NCBI GenBank assembly: GCA_017447165.1 | Contig: JAFSOD010000003.1 | Coordinates: forward strand, 36,801-100,800 | Direction: 5' to 3' | Source of the DNA: Bacilli bacterium | GTDB taxonomy: Bacteria > Bacillota_I > Bacilli_A > RFN20 > CAG-826 | DNA: 64,000 nt | Part shown: positions 33,732-42,832 of the stretch, piece by piece | Position numbering within the stretch: position 1 is the first letter of the stretch | Layout of the letters: each line of letters begins with the position of its first letter | Position numbers and translations under genes: made by a program | Notes under the pieces: model-generated | The model's database searches: none | What the model was told of the DNA's origin: nothing | Seen by the model: the letters and a program-made list of their open reading frames with translations, nothing else

Positions 33732-35140
33732 GAGCGGTTGGGTACTGTAGGTTCTCTTCAGAAAATCAGCAAGACGGTTTTTCCATTGAAGCTCAACAAA
33801 AAGCAATCCGAGAGTTTTGTGATAAAGAAGGATATGAATTACTCCGATTTTATGTTGATGAAGCCAAGACTGGAACCACTACTGAAGGAAGAACATCTTT
33901 TCTTGAAATGCTTTCTGATTCTAAAAAAGGTGAATTCCAATTAGTGATCGTTCACAAGCTGGACCGTTTTGCTAGGAATAGAGTTGATTCCGCTGTTTCC
34001 AAAAAAGTTCTTAAGGACAATGACGTTATCCTTATTTCGGTTCTTGAGAAACTTGATAATTCTCCAGAATCAATCATTTTAGAGTCTGTTTTAGAAGGCA
34101 TGAGTGAATATTACTCACAAAACCTATCTAGAGAGGTAAAAAAGGGAATGCGTATTGCCGGATCTATGGGACGAATACTTGGTTCTATTCCTTTCGGTTA
34201 TATTGCAGATAAGGATAATAAATTTCAATTAGTGGAAGATGAAGCAAAAATTGTGCGATATTTCTTTAATCATTTTGCTGCAGGAGTTCCTTTAGTTACT
34301 TTAGTCAATGAAAGCATGAGATTAGGATATAAAACCAGAAAAGGAAATTACTTCTCATCCCCTACTATTAGAAGCATATTAGCTAACAGTTTATACACAG
34401 GTGATTATCGTTTCGGGAAAACGATTTATCCTGGTGTCGTGCCAGTTATTATCGATAAAGAATTATTTGCAAAAGCGCAAACGCATTTTAGACCTCATGT
34501 TACACCAAAAAATAAAGGGGTGGTATATTTACTCACTGGACGCGTTTTTCATTGTTGTGGCGCTCCTATGGTTGGCTATAAATCAATTAAAAAAGGACAA
34601 GAATATTACTATTACCGCTGCAAAAATAAAGAACCAGGGGCATTTATAAAAAAGAAGTCTTTAGAAGACACAGCAATCAGCTGTTTACTAAAGTTTCTTT
34701 CTAGTGATGAAGTCATTGGTGATGTTACTAAAGCAATAAATAAAACTATTAAAAACGCTTCTAAAGGTCAAGACATCAATTCTCTAAAAAAGGAATATCG
34801 AGCATATGAAGAAAAACAGAACAAATTGTTAGATGTTTATTTGTCTGGAGTTATTGATAAGGATGCCTATTCGCTCAAAAAGGCTGAATTAGACCTCCAA
34901 ATGAAAAACGTCGATAGAAAAATTAAGTCATGTCTTGTAAGCAGCAAAATGACACCTTCTATTATCAAAGGTGCTTTTGAATATTACCTTATAAATATAA
35001 AAAACAGCCTGATGGACGATTCATCACTACAGGCTGTCATTTCTACTTTTATAAAACGAATTACAGTTTTCTCTGATCACATAGATGTTGAATTCAATTT
35101 CAGTGATTCAACGGTGGCGTATAAACGTGATAACGCCTAA
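33728..35140 (+). CDS. Large serine recombinase (prophage integrase)
   Basis: The 470-residue product has an N-terminal resolvase domain with YCRFSSENQ (catalytic Ser about 10), HKLDRFARN (about 77) and EGMSEYYSQNLSREVKKGM (about 122). Next are a recombinase domain (GSIPFGYIADKDNKFQLVEDEA), a degenerate zinc-ribbon region (FHCCGAPM...YYYRCKNKE) and a C-terminal coiled coil (about 350-400). It is intact. Its stop lies two bases from the rpmG stop on the other strand. It would insert or excise DNA at a specific attachment site, but its partner site seems deleted. Confidence 0.95.
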   Translation: MRAVGYCRFSSENQQDGFSIEAQQKAIREFCDKEGYELLRFYVDEAKTGTTTEGRTSFLEMLSDSKKGEFQLVIVHKLDRFARNRVDSAVSKKVLKDNDVILISVLEKLDNSPESIILESVLEGMSEYYSQNLSREVKKGMRIAGSMGRILGSIPFGYIADKDNKFQLVEDEAKIVRYFFNHFAAGVPLVTLVNESMRLGYKTRKGNYFSSPTIRSILANSLYTGDYRFGKTIYPGVVPVIIDKELFAKAQTHFRPHVTPKNKGVVYLLTGRVFHCCGAPMVGYKSIKKGQEYYYYRCKNKEPGAFIKKKSLEDTAISCLLKFLSSDEVIGDVTKAINKTIKNASKGQDINSLKKEYRAYEEKQNKLLDVYLSGVIDKDAYSLKKAELDLQMKNVDRKIKSCLVSSKMTPSIIKGAFEYYLINIKNSLMDDSSLQAVISTFIKRITVFSDHIDVEFNFSDSTVAYKRDNA

Positions 35141-35142
35141 CC

Positions 35143-35310
35143 CTATTTCTTCTTTTCTTTGTGAACTGTCTTCTTTTGGCAGCGTGGGCAGTACTTCAAT
35201 TTTTCTAATCTGTCTGGATTATTCTTTTTATTTTTTGAAGTAAGGTAATTTTCTTCCCCACATTCTGTACATTTTAATGTTATAGAAATTCTATCTTCTT
35301 TTTTGGCCAT
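35143..35310 (-). CDS. rpmG: 50S ribosomal protein L33
   Basis: The 55-residue L33 of the zinc-binding type has CTECG (about 13-17) and CPRC (about 41-44) and the family's [20 protein letters not shown] core. The frame extends 13 codons upstream, but MAKKEDRI at 35310 has an AAGGAG Shine-Dalgarno and is the family start. Its stop nearly touches the stop of the convergent recombinase. Confidence 0.95.
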   Translation of the reverse strand: MAKKEDRISITLKCTECGEENYLTSKNKKNNPDRLEKLKYCPRCQKKTVHKEKKK

Positions 35311-35381
35311 GGATAATTTCTCCTTGAATTGCGTATAGTATGTTATCACATCACTTAAAATAATAAAAGTACATTTTTATT

Positions 35382-36458
35382 ATGATGGGTGCTAAAATAC
35401 AAAAGATGACAAAAAGAGAATTAACTAGACAAGTAAAGGTTAAAGATTTAGCTATCGGTGGGCAAAACAAAGTTGTTATTCAATCGATGTGCAATATCAA
35501 AACCGAAAACTATCTCGCTGTAAGCGAGCAAATCAATGAATGCGCACGTATCGGGGCTGAAATGATGCGTGTTTCTGTCATGGATGAAAAAGACGCTGCT
35601 GCAATTAAAGAGATTAAGAAAAGAATTTCTATTCCTCTGGTAGCAGATATCCACTTTGATTACCGTTTAGCTCTTTTGGCTATGGAAAATGGCGTTGATA
35701 AGATAAGAATTAACCCAGGAAACATTGGAGATATCGAAAACGTTAAAAAAGTCGTTTCTATGGCCAAAGAGAAACATATTCCAATTCGTATTGGAGTGAA
35801 CTCTGGCTCTTTAGATAAAACAATTCACGATTATTCTGAGCAATATACCGCAGAAAAATTAGTCGCATCCGCGAAAAAGCATGTTGAAATTTTAGAAAAT
35901 CTTGGATTTTATGACATAGTCATATCTTTAAAAGGATCTAACATTTTAGAAACAATTGCGGCATATCGGCTCGCTTCCGAAACTTTCCCATATCCACTTC
36001 ATTTAGGAATCACCGAAGCAGGATATAAAGAAATCTCGATGGTCAGAAGCTCTGCTGGACTTGCTCCGTTATTATTAAAAGGAATTGGTGACACAATCCG
36101 CATATCTATTTCTGGAGATCCGAAAGATGAAATAAAAGTATGTAAACAACTTTTGCATGACTGTGGTTTATATCCGAACTATCCAACTTTAGTAGCCTGC
36201 CCAACTTGTGGAAGAACTCAAGTTAATGTTGAAGAACTCGCTAGAAAAGTTATGGAATATCTCGAAACTATTAATAAGCCAATTCACGTCGCAGTTATGG
36301 GATGTGTGGTCAATGGACCAGGAGAAGCAAAAAACGCTGACATCGGCATTGCTGGTGGACATCACGAATATGTTATCTTTAAAAAAGATAAAGTGATAAA
36401 AAAAGTTCCAGAAGCCGAAGCCCTGGAAGCTTTAATAGAAGAAATAAAAAAGTTCTAA
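35382..36458 (+). CDS. ispG: 4-hydroxy-3-methylbut-2-enyl diphosphate synthase IspG
   Basis: The penultimate MEP-pathway enzyme, with an iron-sulfur cluster. The 358-residue product has VIQSMCN (about 27), PLVADIHFDYRLAL (about 86) and RINPGNIGD, and the C-terminal cluster ligands in CPTCGRTQVN (about 273) and MGCVVNGPGEA (about 305). It ends one base past the convergent nfo stop region. No Shine-Dalgarno is visible; the ATG at 35406 (MTKREL) is an equally plausible start. Confidence 0.95.
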   Translation: MMGAKIQKMTKRELTRQVKVKDLAIGGQNKVVIQSMCNIKTENYLAVSEQINECARIGAEMMRVSVMDEKDAAAIKEIKKRISIPLVADIHFDYRLALLAMENGVDKIRINPGNIGDIENVKKVVSMAKEKHIPIRIGVNSGSLDKTIHDYSEQYTAEKLVASAKKHVEILENLGFYDIVISLKGSNILETIAAYRLASETFPYPLHLGITEAGYKEISMVRSSAGLAPLLLKGIGDTIRISISGDPKDEIKVCKQLLHDCGLYPNYPTLVACPTCGRTQVNVEELARKVMEYLETINKPIHVAVMGCVVNGPGEAKNADIGIAGGHHEYVIFKKDKVIKKVPEAEALEALIEEIKKF

Positions 36459-37336
36459 TCTCTCCAACCTTTAATGAATTTGCCGCTCCTTAACATTTCA
36501 ATCTCTTGTTTGTAAGGGGCTTTTTCATTGTAGTAAGGTGTTTCAAGAATCATAGGAATCCCTTTTAATAAAGGATGATGGACAACTTTATATAAAGTAT
36601 CAAAGCCTAAATAGCCATATCCAATATTCTCGTGGCGGTCTTTATGCGCACCAATTGGATTCTTAGTGTCGTTAACGTGAACAACAAGTAATCTATCTAA
36701 TCCGATGATTCTATCAAATTCTTTAAGAATTTCATCTACGTCATCAACGTTGTAACCAGAGTCATTGATGTGGCATGTATCTAAGCAGACGCCTAAACGT
36801 TCTTTGTGATTACAGTGATCAATAATTGAACGAATCTCTTCAAATGTAATTCCAATTTCATGGCCCTTACCTGACATGGTCTCTAAAGCAATCTTGACGT
36901 CGGTGCCATCAGTGCTAAAGGCTAAGTCTAAGGCTTTGGCTAAAGCCAAAATACCGTTTTCTGCACCCATTCCTACGTGACTACCTGGATGTAAAACTAA
37001 AGTTTTAACTCCAAAGGCTGCTGTTCTTCTGAGTTCATTAACAATTGTGTTTATAGACATTTCATATAAATCTGGTTTGGTATAGTTTGCAGCGTTAATA
37101 ATATAAGGTGCATGAACGATTAGTTTAGTTTCATCGAATCCAGCTTCTTTTAGAAGCTTTCTTCCTTCTTCTATCTTAAGTTCTCCAAGTGGCTTGCGGA
37201 ACGAATTCTGTGGTGCGCCTGTATAAAACATAAAGGTATTAGATCCATAGGATATTGCTTCTTTTACAGAGCCAACAAAGAAATCAGGAGCGTTCATACT
37301 CACATGGCTGCCAATATATAATTCAGTTTTTTCCAT
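36455..37336 (-). CDS. nfo: Endonuclease IV (AP endonuclease)
   Basis: A three-zinc TIM-barrel enzyme that cuts at abasic sites in base-excision repair. The 293-residue product has IGSHVSM (about 8), LIVHAPYIINAA (about 72), LVLHPGSHVG (about 109), ALETMSGKGHEIG (about 151), GVCLDTCHINDSGYN (about 187) and VVHVNDTKNPIGAHKDRHENIG (about 223), with the expected metal-binding His, Glu and Asp. It is divergent from ispH across a 36-base gap and has an AGAGGAT Shine-Dalgarno. Confidence 0.96.
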   Translation of the reverse strand: MEKTELYIGSHVSMNAPDFFVGSVKEAISYGSNTFMFYTGAPQNSFRKPLGELKIEEGRKLLKEAGFDETKLIVHAPYIINAANYTKPDLYEMSINTIVNELRRTAAFGVKTLVLHPGSHVGMGAENGILALAKALDLAFSTDGTDVKIALETMSGKGHEIGITFEEIRSIIDHCNHKERLGVCLDTCHINDSGYNVDDVDEILKEFDRIIGLDRLLVVHVNDTKNPIGAHKDRHENIGYGYLGFDTLYKVVHHPLLKGIPMILETPYYNEKAPYKQEIEMLRSGKFIKGWRD

Positions 37337-37353
37337 ATTTTGCTATCCTCTGG

Positions 37354-37369
37354 AATATGTTAACATATT
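37354..37369. promoter_or_regulatory. Palindrome between nfo and ispH
   Basis: AATATGTTAACATATT is a perfect 16-base palindrome in the 36-base gap between the two divergent genes, 3 bases before the ispH ATG. It may be an operator. AT-rich composition makes chance more likely than for a mixed sequence. Confidence 0.45.
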
Positions 37370-37372
37370 TTC

Positions 37373-38239
37373 ATGAAAGTTACCCTAGTAAAACCTCAAG
37401 GATTTTGTTCTGGTGTATTAAAAGCAGTCTCAATTGCTAAAAAAGCAAGAGAAGAACACCCGGATAAGAATGTCTATATTCTAGGTATGCTCGCACACAA
37501 CAAAACCCTAACAGATGATTTAACTAAGGAAGGTTTAATTACATTAAATGACAATGACGAGTTCGCTGCGGTTAATAGTCTAAAACCTGGAGATGTTTTG
37601 ATTTTTACCGCACATGGACATGGGCAGGAAATAGAAAACAAAGCTAAAGAAAAAGGCTTAATTATCTATGATGCCACGTGTTTTAAAGTTAAAAGTAACT
37701 TAGAGAAGATTAAGCGCGAAGTTGAGCTTGGTCATCAAGTCATTTATATAGGACAAAAGGGTCACAAAGAAACAAACGCTGCCTTGTCGGTTTCTAAAAA
37801 TGTATCATTATATGATACACAAATACTAATTAACTACCAATTAATTACTGATAAAAATCCATATGTTATCAACCAAACCACACTCAATTATAAGAGTTTG
37901 GATAAGTATTATTCTGACATTTTAGAACACATCCCAGGCGCTAGAATTGAAAATGAAATCTGTGCAGCTACTAGATTAAGGCAAGAAGCTGTTACAAAGA
38001 TAGATAAAGACACAGACTTAATTGTCGTTGTCGGTCATCAAAAATCTAGTAACTCAAATAAGTTATTTGAAATTGCTAAATCAAACTATCCAGACGCTTT
38101 TGTTTTAATGGTTAATGATTTAGAAGAATTATCCACTATCAAGGATATAGAAACAAAGAAAAAAGCCGCTGTTATATCAGGGGCTTCTACTCCACAATAC
38201 GTTGTGGATAAAATTTATAACTATTTGCTTAGCAAATAA
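37373..38239 (+). CDS. ispH: 4-hydroxy-3-methylbut-2-enyl diphosphate reductase IspH
   Basis: The last MEP-pathway enzyme, which produces IPP and DMAPP. The 288-residue product has the three cluster Cys in FCSGV (12), DATC (about 102) and EICAATRLRQEAV (about 203), with DATCF replacing the usual DATCP, plus INQTTLN (about 166). Residues about 142-160 are encoded by a palindrome followed by a TACTAATT array. The reading frame and overall length remain normal. No Shine-Dalgarno is visible. Confidence 0.95.
   Translation: MKVTLVKPQGFCSGVLKAVSIAKKAREEHPDKNVYILGMLAHNKTLTDDLTKEGLITLNDNDEFAAVNSLKPGDVLIFTAHGHGQEIENKAKEKGLIIYDATCFKVKSNLEKIKREVELGHQVIYIGQKGHKETNAALSVSKNVSLYDTQILINYQLITDKNPYVINQTTLNYKSLDKYYSDILEHIPGARIENEICAATRLRQEAVTKIDKDTDLIVVVGHQKSSNSNKLFEIAKSNYPDAFVLMVNDLEELSTIKDIETKKKAAVISGASTPQYVVDKIYNYLLSK
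37801..37852 (+). repeat. TACTAATT array, copy 5, with palindrome, inside ispH
   Basis: TGTATCATTATATGATACA (37801-37819) is an almost perfect palindrome. It is followed by TACTAATT (37824), TACCAATT (37835) and TACTGAT (37846), exactly 11 bases apart. The first units and the preceding ACAAA match copy 1 closely. It is the only array inside coding sequence. Confidence 0.65.
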
Positions 38240-38999
38240 CCTTTGGCATTTTCTCGTGATCAACAGTCACGATTTCTAAACTATCATCGAATCCCTCGAG
38301 GATTTTTTTCATAGTAGGAATAAAGATTTTCTCAACTTCGTGTGGTACGTCTAAATAATTATATTTAGCGTTAACGATTTCTCTTCTTACATGATGAGGT
38401 GCATCGCCAGAAATATAAATGTCGTATCCCGCTGCTTTAGCCTCAACCCAGTGTCCAGATCCGCCACCACCAATTACAGCTACAGATTGCACTACTGGAT
38501 TACCACAAGCAATTAATAATGCGTAATCAACGCCTAGTGCTCCTTTAGCAAATTTTGCGAAGTCTTCTACTTTCATAGACTCTTTGAGTCTACCACCACG
38601 CATCATGATGTTGCTTTCGACAACTTTAACATCTTGTAAACCAAGTGCGCTTGCTAGAGCATCGTTCATGCCGCCAAGTCCGGTATCAAAGTTAGTATGA
38701 TAGCTATACACAGGAATATTTAGCTTTGCTAACTTGTCAAAAAGCACCTTCTTGCTTGGATCTCTTTTATAGACTCTAGGTTTGGTTCCATAAATAAAAG
38801 GATGATGGGTAATCACCAAATCTGGTTTCTCTTTTTCAATGGTTGGGAATACTTCCCAATCACAATCTAAGCATAAGAAAATCTTATGAACTTCTTCTGG
38901 AAGCTTTCCAACCGCTAAGCCAACATAATCATGATTCATCTTCGCATAGCGTTTTGGAAATTGTTTAGATAGTTTTCTTAAGAGATCTTTAGTCTTCAT
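38229..38999 (-). CDS. Nif3-like dinuclear metal-centre protein (YqfO type)
   Basis: The 256-residue member of the NIF3/DUF34 family has LVITHHPFIYG (about 61), YSYHTNFD (about 98) and a late ISGDAPHHVRRE (about 198), with His and Asp metal ligands in place. The biochemical role is unsettled. It is short compared with Bacillus YqfO, lacking the PII-like insert. The start overlaps the trmK stop by 4 bases, the usual trmK-yqfO pair downstream of rpoD. The 3' end overlaps the convergent ispH end by 11 bases. Confidence 0.9.
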   Translation of the reverse strand: MKTKDLLRKLSKQFPKRYAKMNHDYVGLAVGKLPEEVHKIFLCLDCDWEVFPTIEKEKPDLVITHHPFIYGTKPRVYKRDPSKKVLFDKLAKLNIPVYSYHTNFDTGLGGMNDALASALGLQDVKVVESNIMMRGGRLKESMKVEDFAKFAKGALGVDYALLIACGNPVVQSVAVIGGGGSGHWVEAKAAGYDIYISGDAPHHVRREIVNAKYNYLDVPHEVEKIFIPTMKKILEGFDDSLEIVTVDHEKMPKVIC

Positions 39000-39655
39000 A
39001 GCACTCTTCTAATTCTTTCTTTTTCTTTGTCTAAATCAGAGATCCTATCACCAGAAAGTTTCTTTGTTGATAATAGATTATCAATTTCAGCAATTCTTGA
39101 TTGATATTTCTCTTTGAAAGTTAGTGATTTTTCTTTTCTTAAAACTGGACCAAATTCATAATCGCTATTATCTAGATAAGCACATTCTCCAGCGACAAAC
39201 TTGATTATTTCATAATACTTACCACCATCGTTGACAATATCTTCGTCTGCGATGATATATCCCATATAGCAAATTTGCTTTCTCATCTCTGGGATTGAGT
39301 TATGAGCGTCAACAATAATTGTTTTCACGTTTTTAAGTTTTTGAGGATGAGCTTTTAAAATTTCAATAATATTGAAACCGCCCATTCCAGCGATAACGAT
39401 TGTATCAACATCGCTTGGGAGTTCGCTAATACCATCAGAGAACATAGCGATAACAGAATCAGAACATCCACTATCTTCAATAGCTTTAACGAGTCTATTG
39501 TAAGGTCCTTTTTTATTTTCTATCGCATATCCTTTAGAGATAATGCCATTTTGAAATAAGGAAATTATTAATTTCCCATGGTCACTTCCGATGTCAGCGG
39601 TGACACCATTAGGAACCATATCATAAATGGCTTGCAATCTCTTGGATAATTTCAT
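38996..39655 (-). CDS. trmK: tRNA (adenine22-N1)-methyltransferase TrmK
   Basis: A SAM-dependent methyltransferase that modifies A22 in tRNA. The 219-residue product has LSKRLQAIYDMVPNG at the N-terminus, the SAM motif ADIGSDHGKLIISL (about 20), and DTIVIAGMGGFNIIEIL (about 80), which are family hallmarks. A C-terminal coiled coil (about 170-215) is typical. It overlaps the rpoD stop by 1 base and continues the dnaG-rpoD operon. Confidence 0.94.
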   Translation of the reverse strand: MKLSKRLQAIYDMVPNGVTADIGSDHGKLIISLFQNGIISKGYAIENKKGPYNRLVKAIEDSGCSDSVIAMFSDGISELPSDVDTIVIAGMGGFNIIEILKAHPQKLKNVKTIIVDAHNSIPEMRKQICYMGYIIADEDIVNDGGKYYEIIKFVAGECAYLDNSDYEFGPVLRKEKSLTFKEKYQSRIAEIDNLLSTKKLSGDRISDLDKEKERIRRVL

Positions 39656-40947
39656 TATGAGTTACGATAGTCTCCTAATTTCTTTCTTCTGGTTGGGTGT
39701 TTAAGCTTCTTAATGGCCTTAGCCTCGATTTGACGAATACGTTCACGAGTAACGCCAAATTCTTTGCCAACTTCTTCAAGAGTTCTTGGACGATTGTCGT
39801 CTAAACCGTATCTGAGTCTTAAAACTCTTTCTTCTCTATCAGTTAATTCAGTAAGAATTGCATCTAATTCTTCTTTAAGAAGTTTCTTGGTTGTATATTC
39901 AACAGGTGATTCATTATCTTTATCCTCGATAAAGTCAATTAAATGAGAATCATCTTCTTCGCCAATTGGGGTCTCAAAAGAAACCGGTTCAAGAGCAATT
40001 CTTTGAATTTCTCTAATTCTTTTTGGAGTTAATTCTCCACCCATCGCTTCAGAGATTTCTTCAGCGGTTGGGTCTCTATCTAAGTCTTGGACTAATTGTC
40101 TTTGGACTTTAGTCATCTTGTTGATGGTTTCCACCATGTGGACAGGAATACGAATGGTACGGGCTTGGTCAGCGATCGCTCTAGCGATAGCTTGTTTAAT
40201 CCACCATGTCGCATAAGTAGAGAACTTAAATCCTTTGGTGTAGTCAAATTTATCAACAGCCTTCATTAAACCAAGGTTACCTTCTTGGATTAAATCCAAG
40301 AACAACATACCACGGCCAACATAGTGCTTCGCAATGTTAACGACTAATCTTAAGTTCGCGTTAATTAATCTTTGTTTGGCTTCTTCATCGCCTTCTAGGA
40401 TTTTAGCAGCAAGTATTGGCTCTTCTTCAGGTTTTAATAATTCAAATTTACCTATTTCTTTAAGATAAATCTTAACAGAATCGTTAACTTTAACATCTCC
40501 ACCGATAGAGGTATCTAGATGATCAATATCAAAGTCAAGTTCTTCCTCTTCGCCAGATTCATCGCTTTCATAAAAATCATCGTCTTCATCTTCTAAAGAG
40601 ATTTTGCTTTCATCAAATTCTTCATCGTCTTCAGCATCTAAATCTTCGTCTTCATCTTCATCTGAAGATAAAACTTCGATATCATGGTCCGCAAAATATT
40701 TGATTAAATCTTCGATTACTTCATCATCAAGTTCGTATTGAGATAAAGCATCATAGATTTCATCTTGGTCAATGCAATCTCCATTAGCTTTTGCTTTTTT
40801 AAGAAGCTTGCTTTCGATTTCTGCCAAAGTAGTTAAAGTTTTTGTGGTTCTTTTTTTAGAACCGCTAGATGCACTAGCTTTGCTAGCTTTAACTTCCTTC
40901 TTTGGTGCTGTTTTCTTTGGCTCTTCGCCTTTTTTTGGTCTTCCCAT
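39655..40947 (-). CDS. rpoD: Primary RNA polymerase sigma factor
   Basis: The housekeeping sigma factor, 430 residues. Region 1.1-like N-terminus (about 40-85) follows a Lys/Ala-rich start and is followed by a very acidic linker (about 95-150). Then come region 1.2 (about 158), region 2 with [38 protein letters not shown] and [13 protein letters not shown], region 3, and region 4 with [20 protein letters not shown]. It lies 44 bases after dnaG in the classic macromolecular-synthesis operon; rpsU is absent. Typical TTGACA/TATAAT promoters in this window fit its specificity. Confidence 0.97.
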   Translation of the reverse strand: MGRPKKGEEPKKTAPKKEVKASKASASSGSKKRTTKTLTTLAEIESKLLKKAKANGDCIDQDEIYDALSQYELDDEVIEDLIKYFADHDIEVLSSDEDEDEDLDAEDDEEFDESKISLEDEDDDFYESDESGEEEELDFDIDHLDTSIGGDVKVNDSVKIYLKEIGKFELLKPEEEPILAAKILEGDEEAKQRLINANLRLVVNIAKHYVGRGMLFLDLIQEGNLGLMKAVDKFDYTKGFKFSTYATWWIKQAIARAIADQARTIRIPVHMVETINKMTKVQRQLVQDLDRDPTAEEISEAMGGELTPKRIREIQRIALEPVSFETPIGEEDDSHLIDFIEDKDNESPVEYTTKKLLKEELDAILTELTDREERVLRLRYGLDDNRPRTLEEVGKEFGVTRERIRQIEAKAIKKLKHPTRRKKLGDYRNS

Positions 40948-40991
40948 TGTTTTGTTCTCCCTTCAAATCAATAAGATTTCAATCAATTACT

Positions 40992-42785
40992 TTATTTTTT
41001 TGCAACCATTCGACGATTAAATTCGTTAATGATTCTTGCTTTCTCAAGTTCAGACTTTCCTTCTAAAGATTGAGATAAAACGTCTTCTTCACTTATACGT
41101 TTTCTTTCATTCACTATGGTATCTAATAAATTGTCTAACAATTCTTCAGTACACTCTTGTGGATGAGTTTCGGAATAAATTGATATTAAATCGCGAATAA
41201 TTCTTTCTTTGTTTTCTAAGTCACTAGATTCTATTAATGCCATTAAACCAATATCATCCGTCATGTCGTGCGTTGCAGCATATTCAATGACAAAATTTGC
41301 AATTGTGCGATAGACATCATCATAGAATCCTGGCGTTTTTGCCTCATAATAGCTCACAGCAGCTTTGTTTTGCGTCATTTGGTATAAAAGTTCTCTCTCT
41401 GCTGTTAAGAGCTTCTGGAGCTCCTTATTCTCTGGTCGATATTCTTCAATTATCTTGGTAGTCGAATCCGCACTATCATCTGCAGTCGATAGTCTTGCTT
41501 TCTTTACTACTCCTCTAATAGATTCCATATCAAATCCAGTAATCTTTTCTAATTTACGTAAATATGTATCTAACTCAATTTGGCTATTTATCTTAGATAA
41601 AATCGGCAAGAACTCTTTAATAAGAGCCTTTTTCTCGTCAACTGTTTTTAGCGGGTTAGATCTCAAATAATAGTTAAGAGCAAACTCCACTTGAGTGGTG
41701 AGTTTATTAAGATACTCTTCTAGAGCCTCTTTACCATCTTCATTTAAAATCTCATCCGGATCTTTTGTACTTCCTTGGTTATCAACAACACGGTACTTTA
41801 GTCCAGCTTTAGTTAAAGCTTTAGAGATTTTCATCATCGCGCTTTGACCTGGTAAGTCGCCATCTAGACAAAGTCTAATCTCAACGTTTAATCCTCTTAA
41901 AATTTGGATGTGTTCATTGGTTAAGGCTGTTCCCATAATGGCTACAGCTGCATCAATACCAATCTTGCTTAATGCATAGACATCCATGAAACCTTCACAA
42001 ATATAGATGTAACCTTTTAATTTCGCTGCTTCTTTAGCGATGTGAATGTTATATAAGTTGCTTGATTTATGAAATAAATAAGTCTCAGGTGTGTTCATAT
42101 ATTTAGCGGTATCATCATTAACTAAACGACGTGCGCTAAATCCGATGACATTGCCATCGATATCACAGATTGGGAATACCACTCTACCTTCGTTCATATC
42201 GGCATAATTACCAACTGAAAGCATCTTAGCAACGCCTGTATCTTCAATAGTTTTAATGGAGTGGCCTTTCTTTTGCAAATAATTGATTGTGGCCTTTCCA
42301 TCTTTATAGGCATAGCCTAATTTATATTTATTTCTTAATGGAGCGTCAAGCTTTCTTGATTCAAAATAATCAAGTCCTTCTTTACCTTCAGGTGTGTTTA
42401 AAGCGAATTGATAATATAAACTCAAGTCATGCAAACACTTTAAAAGTGATTCTCTTCTTTCATCAACCTTCTTAGGCCTAGCAATTGTGTCTAAACCTTC
42501 TGGGTGATATCCTACAATATCCGCAACCTTTTTGATTGCTTCTCCATAGGAGATCTTCTCATATTTTTGAACAAAGGTAATTGCGGTCCCGCTAGTTCCA
42601 CAGACAAAACATTTAAAGAATTGCTTTTCTGGAGACACGACTAAAGATGGATTTGTATCATCATGGAACGGGCAAACCGCTTTATAGTTCTTACCTTGCT
42701 TAATTAAAGGGAGGTAGGAAGAGATGACTTGAACAATATCCGCATGCTTTAATACGTCTTCTGCAATTGATTTATTGTATGCCAT
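40992..42785 (-). CDS. dnaG: DNA primase
   Basis: DnaG makes RNA primers for DNA replication. The 597-residue product has an N-terminal CHC2 zinc ribbon (CPFHDDTNPSLVVSPEKQFF and CFVCG, about 38-62), a TOPRIM core (YICEGFMDVYALSKIG at about 263, CLDGDLPGQSA at about 309) and a C-terminal DnaB-interacting helical domain. It is full length. The -10 TATAAT ends 8 bases before the ATG and no Shine-Dalgarno is seen, so it may be leaderless. A TACTAATT array lies in the -13 to -45 region. Confidence 0.96.
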   Translation of the reverse strand: MAYNKSIAEDVLKHADIVQVISSYLPLIKQGKNYKAVCPFHDDTNPSLVVSPEKQFFKCFVCGTSGTAITFVQKYEKISYGEAIKKVADIVGYHPEGLDTIARPKKVDERRESLLKCLHDLSLYYQFALNTPEGKEGLDYFESRKLDAPLRNKYKLGYAYKDGKATINYLQKKGHSIKTIEDTGVAKMLSVGNYADMNEGRVVFPICDIDGNVIGFSARRLVNDDTAKYMNTPETYLFHKSSNLYNIHIAKEAAKLKGYIYICEGFMDVYALSKIGIDAAVAIMGTALTNEHIQILRGLNVEIRLCLDGDLPGQSAMMKISKALTKAGLKYRVVDNQGSTKDPDEILNEDGKEALEEYLNKLTTQVEFALNYYLRSNPLKTVDEKKALIKEFLPILSKINSQIELDTYLRKLEKITGFDMESIRGVVKKARLSTADDSADSTTKIIEEYRPENKELQKLLTAERELLYQMTQNKAAVSYYEAKTPGFYDDVYRTIANFVIEYAATHDMTDDIGLMALIESSDLENKERIIRDLISIYSETHPQECTEELLDNLLDTIVNERKRISEEDVLSQSLEGKSELEKARIINEFNRRMVAKK

Positions 42786-42803
42786 ATAATATTATTATAA
42801 ATC
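42786..42803 (-). promoter_or_regulatory. Leaderless promoter of dnaG-rpoD
   Basis: On the minus strand TATAAT ends 8 bases before the dnaG ATG. It lies 4 bases after the last AATTAGTA unit of the array, which therefore occupies the spacer and -35 region. Confidence 0.5.
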
Positions 42804-42832
42804 TACTAATTTTATACTAATTATTTACTAGT
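42804..42832 (+). repeat. TACTAATT array, copy 6 (glyS-dnaG)
   Basis: TACTAATT (42804), TACTAATT (42815) and TACTAGT (42826) lie at exact 11-base steps. The third unit contains the glyS stop codon. No terminator hairpin lies between glyS and dnaG. Confidence 0.78.

Larger units (their letters stand above)
31310..35142. mobile_element. Collapsed prophage with serine recombinase
   Basis: The element contains a large serine recombinase, a 40-residue membrane protein and a repressor on the plus strand. Divergent from these are a coiled-coil protein, a 19-codon ORF, a Cro-like protein and a chimeric protease/capsid ORF. This is the normal temperate-phage order with nearly all replication, tail and lysis genes deleted. 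The left edge fuses to the MBL-fold remnant; the right edge touches the rpmG stop codon. I found no direct-repeat attachment sites. Confidence 0.8.

Noticed and set aside
35004..35037. Inverted repeat ACAGCCTG/CAGGCTGT near the end of the serine recombinase gene
   Set aside because: It lies fully inside conserved coding sequence, has no T-run after it and no second copy at the other edge, so it is not supported as a terminator or attachment site.
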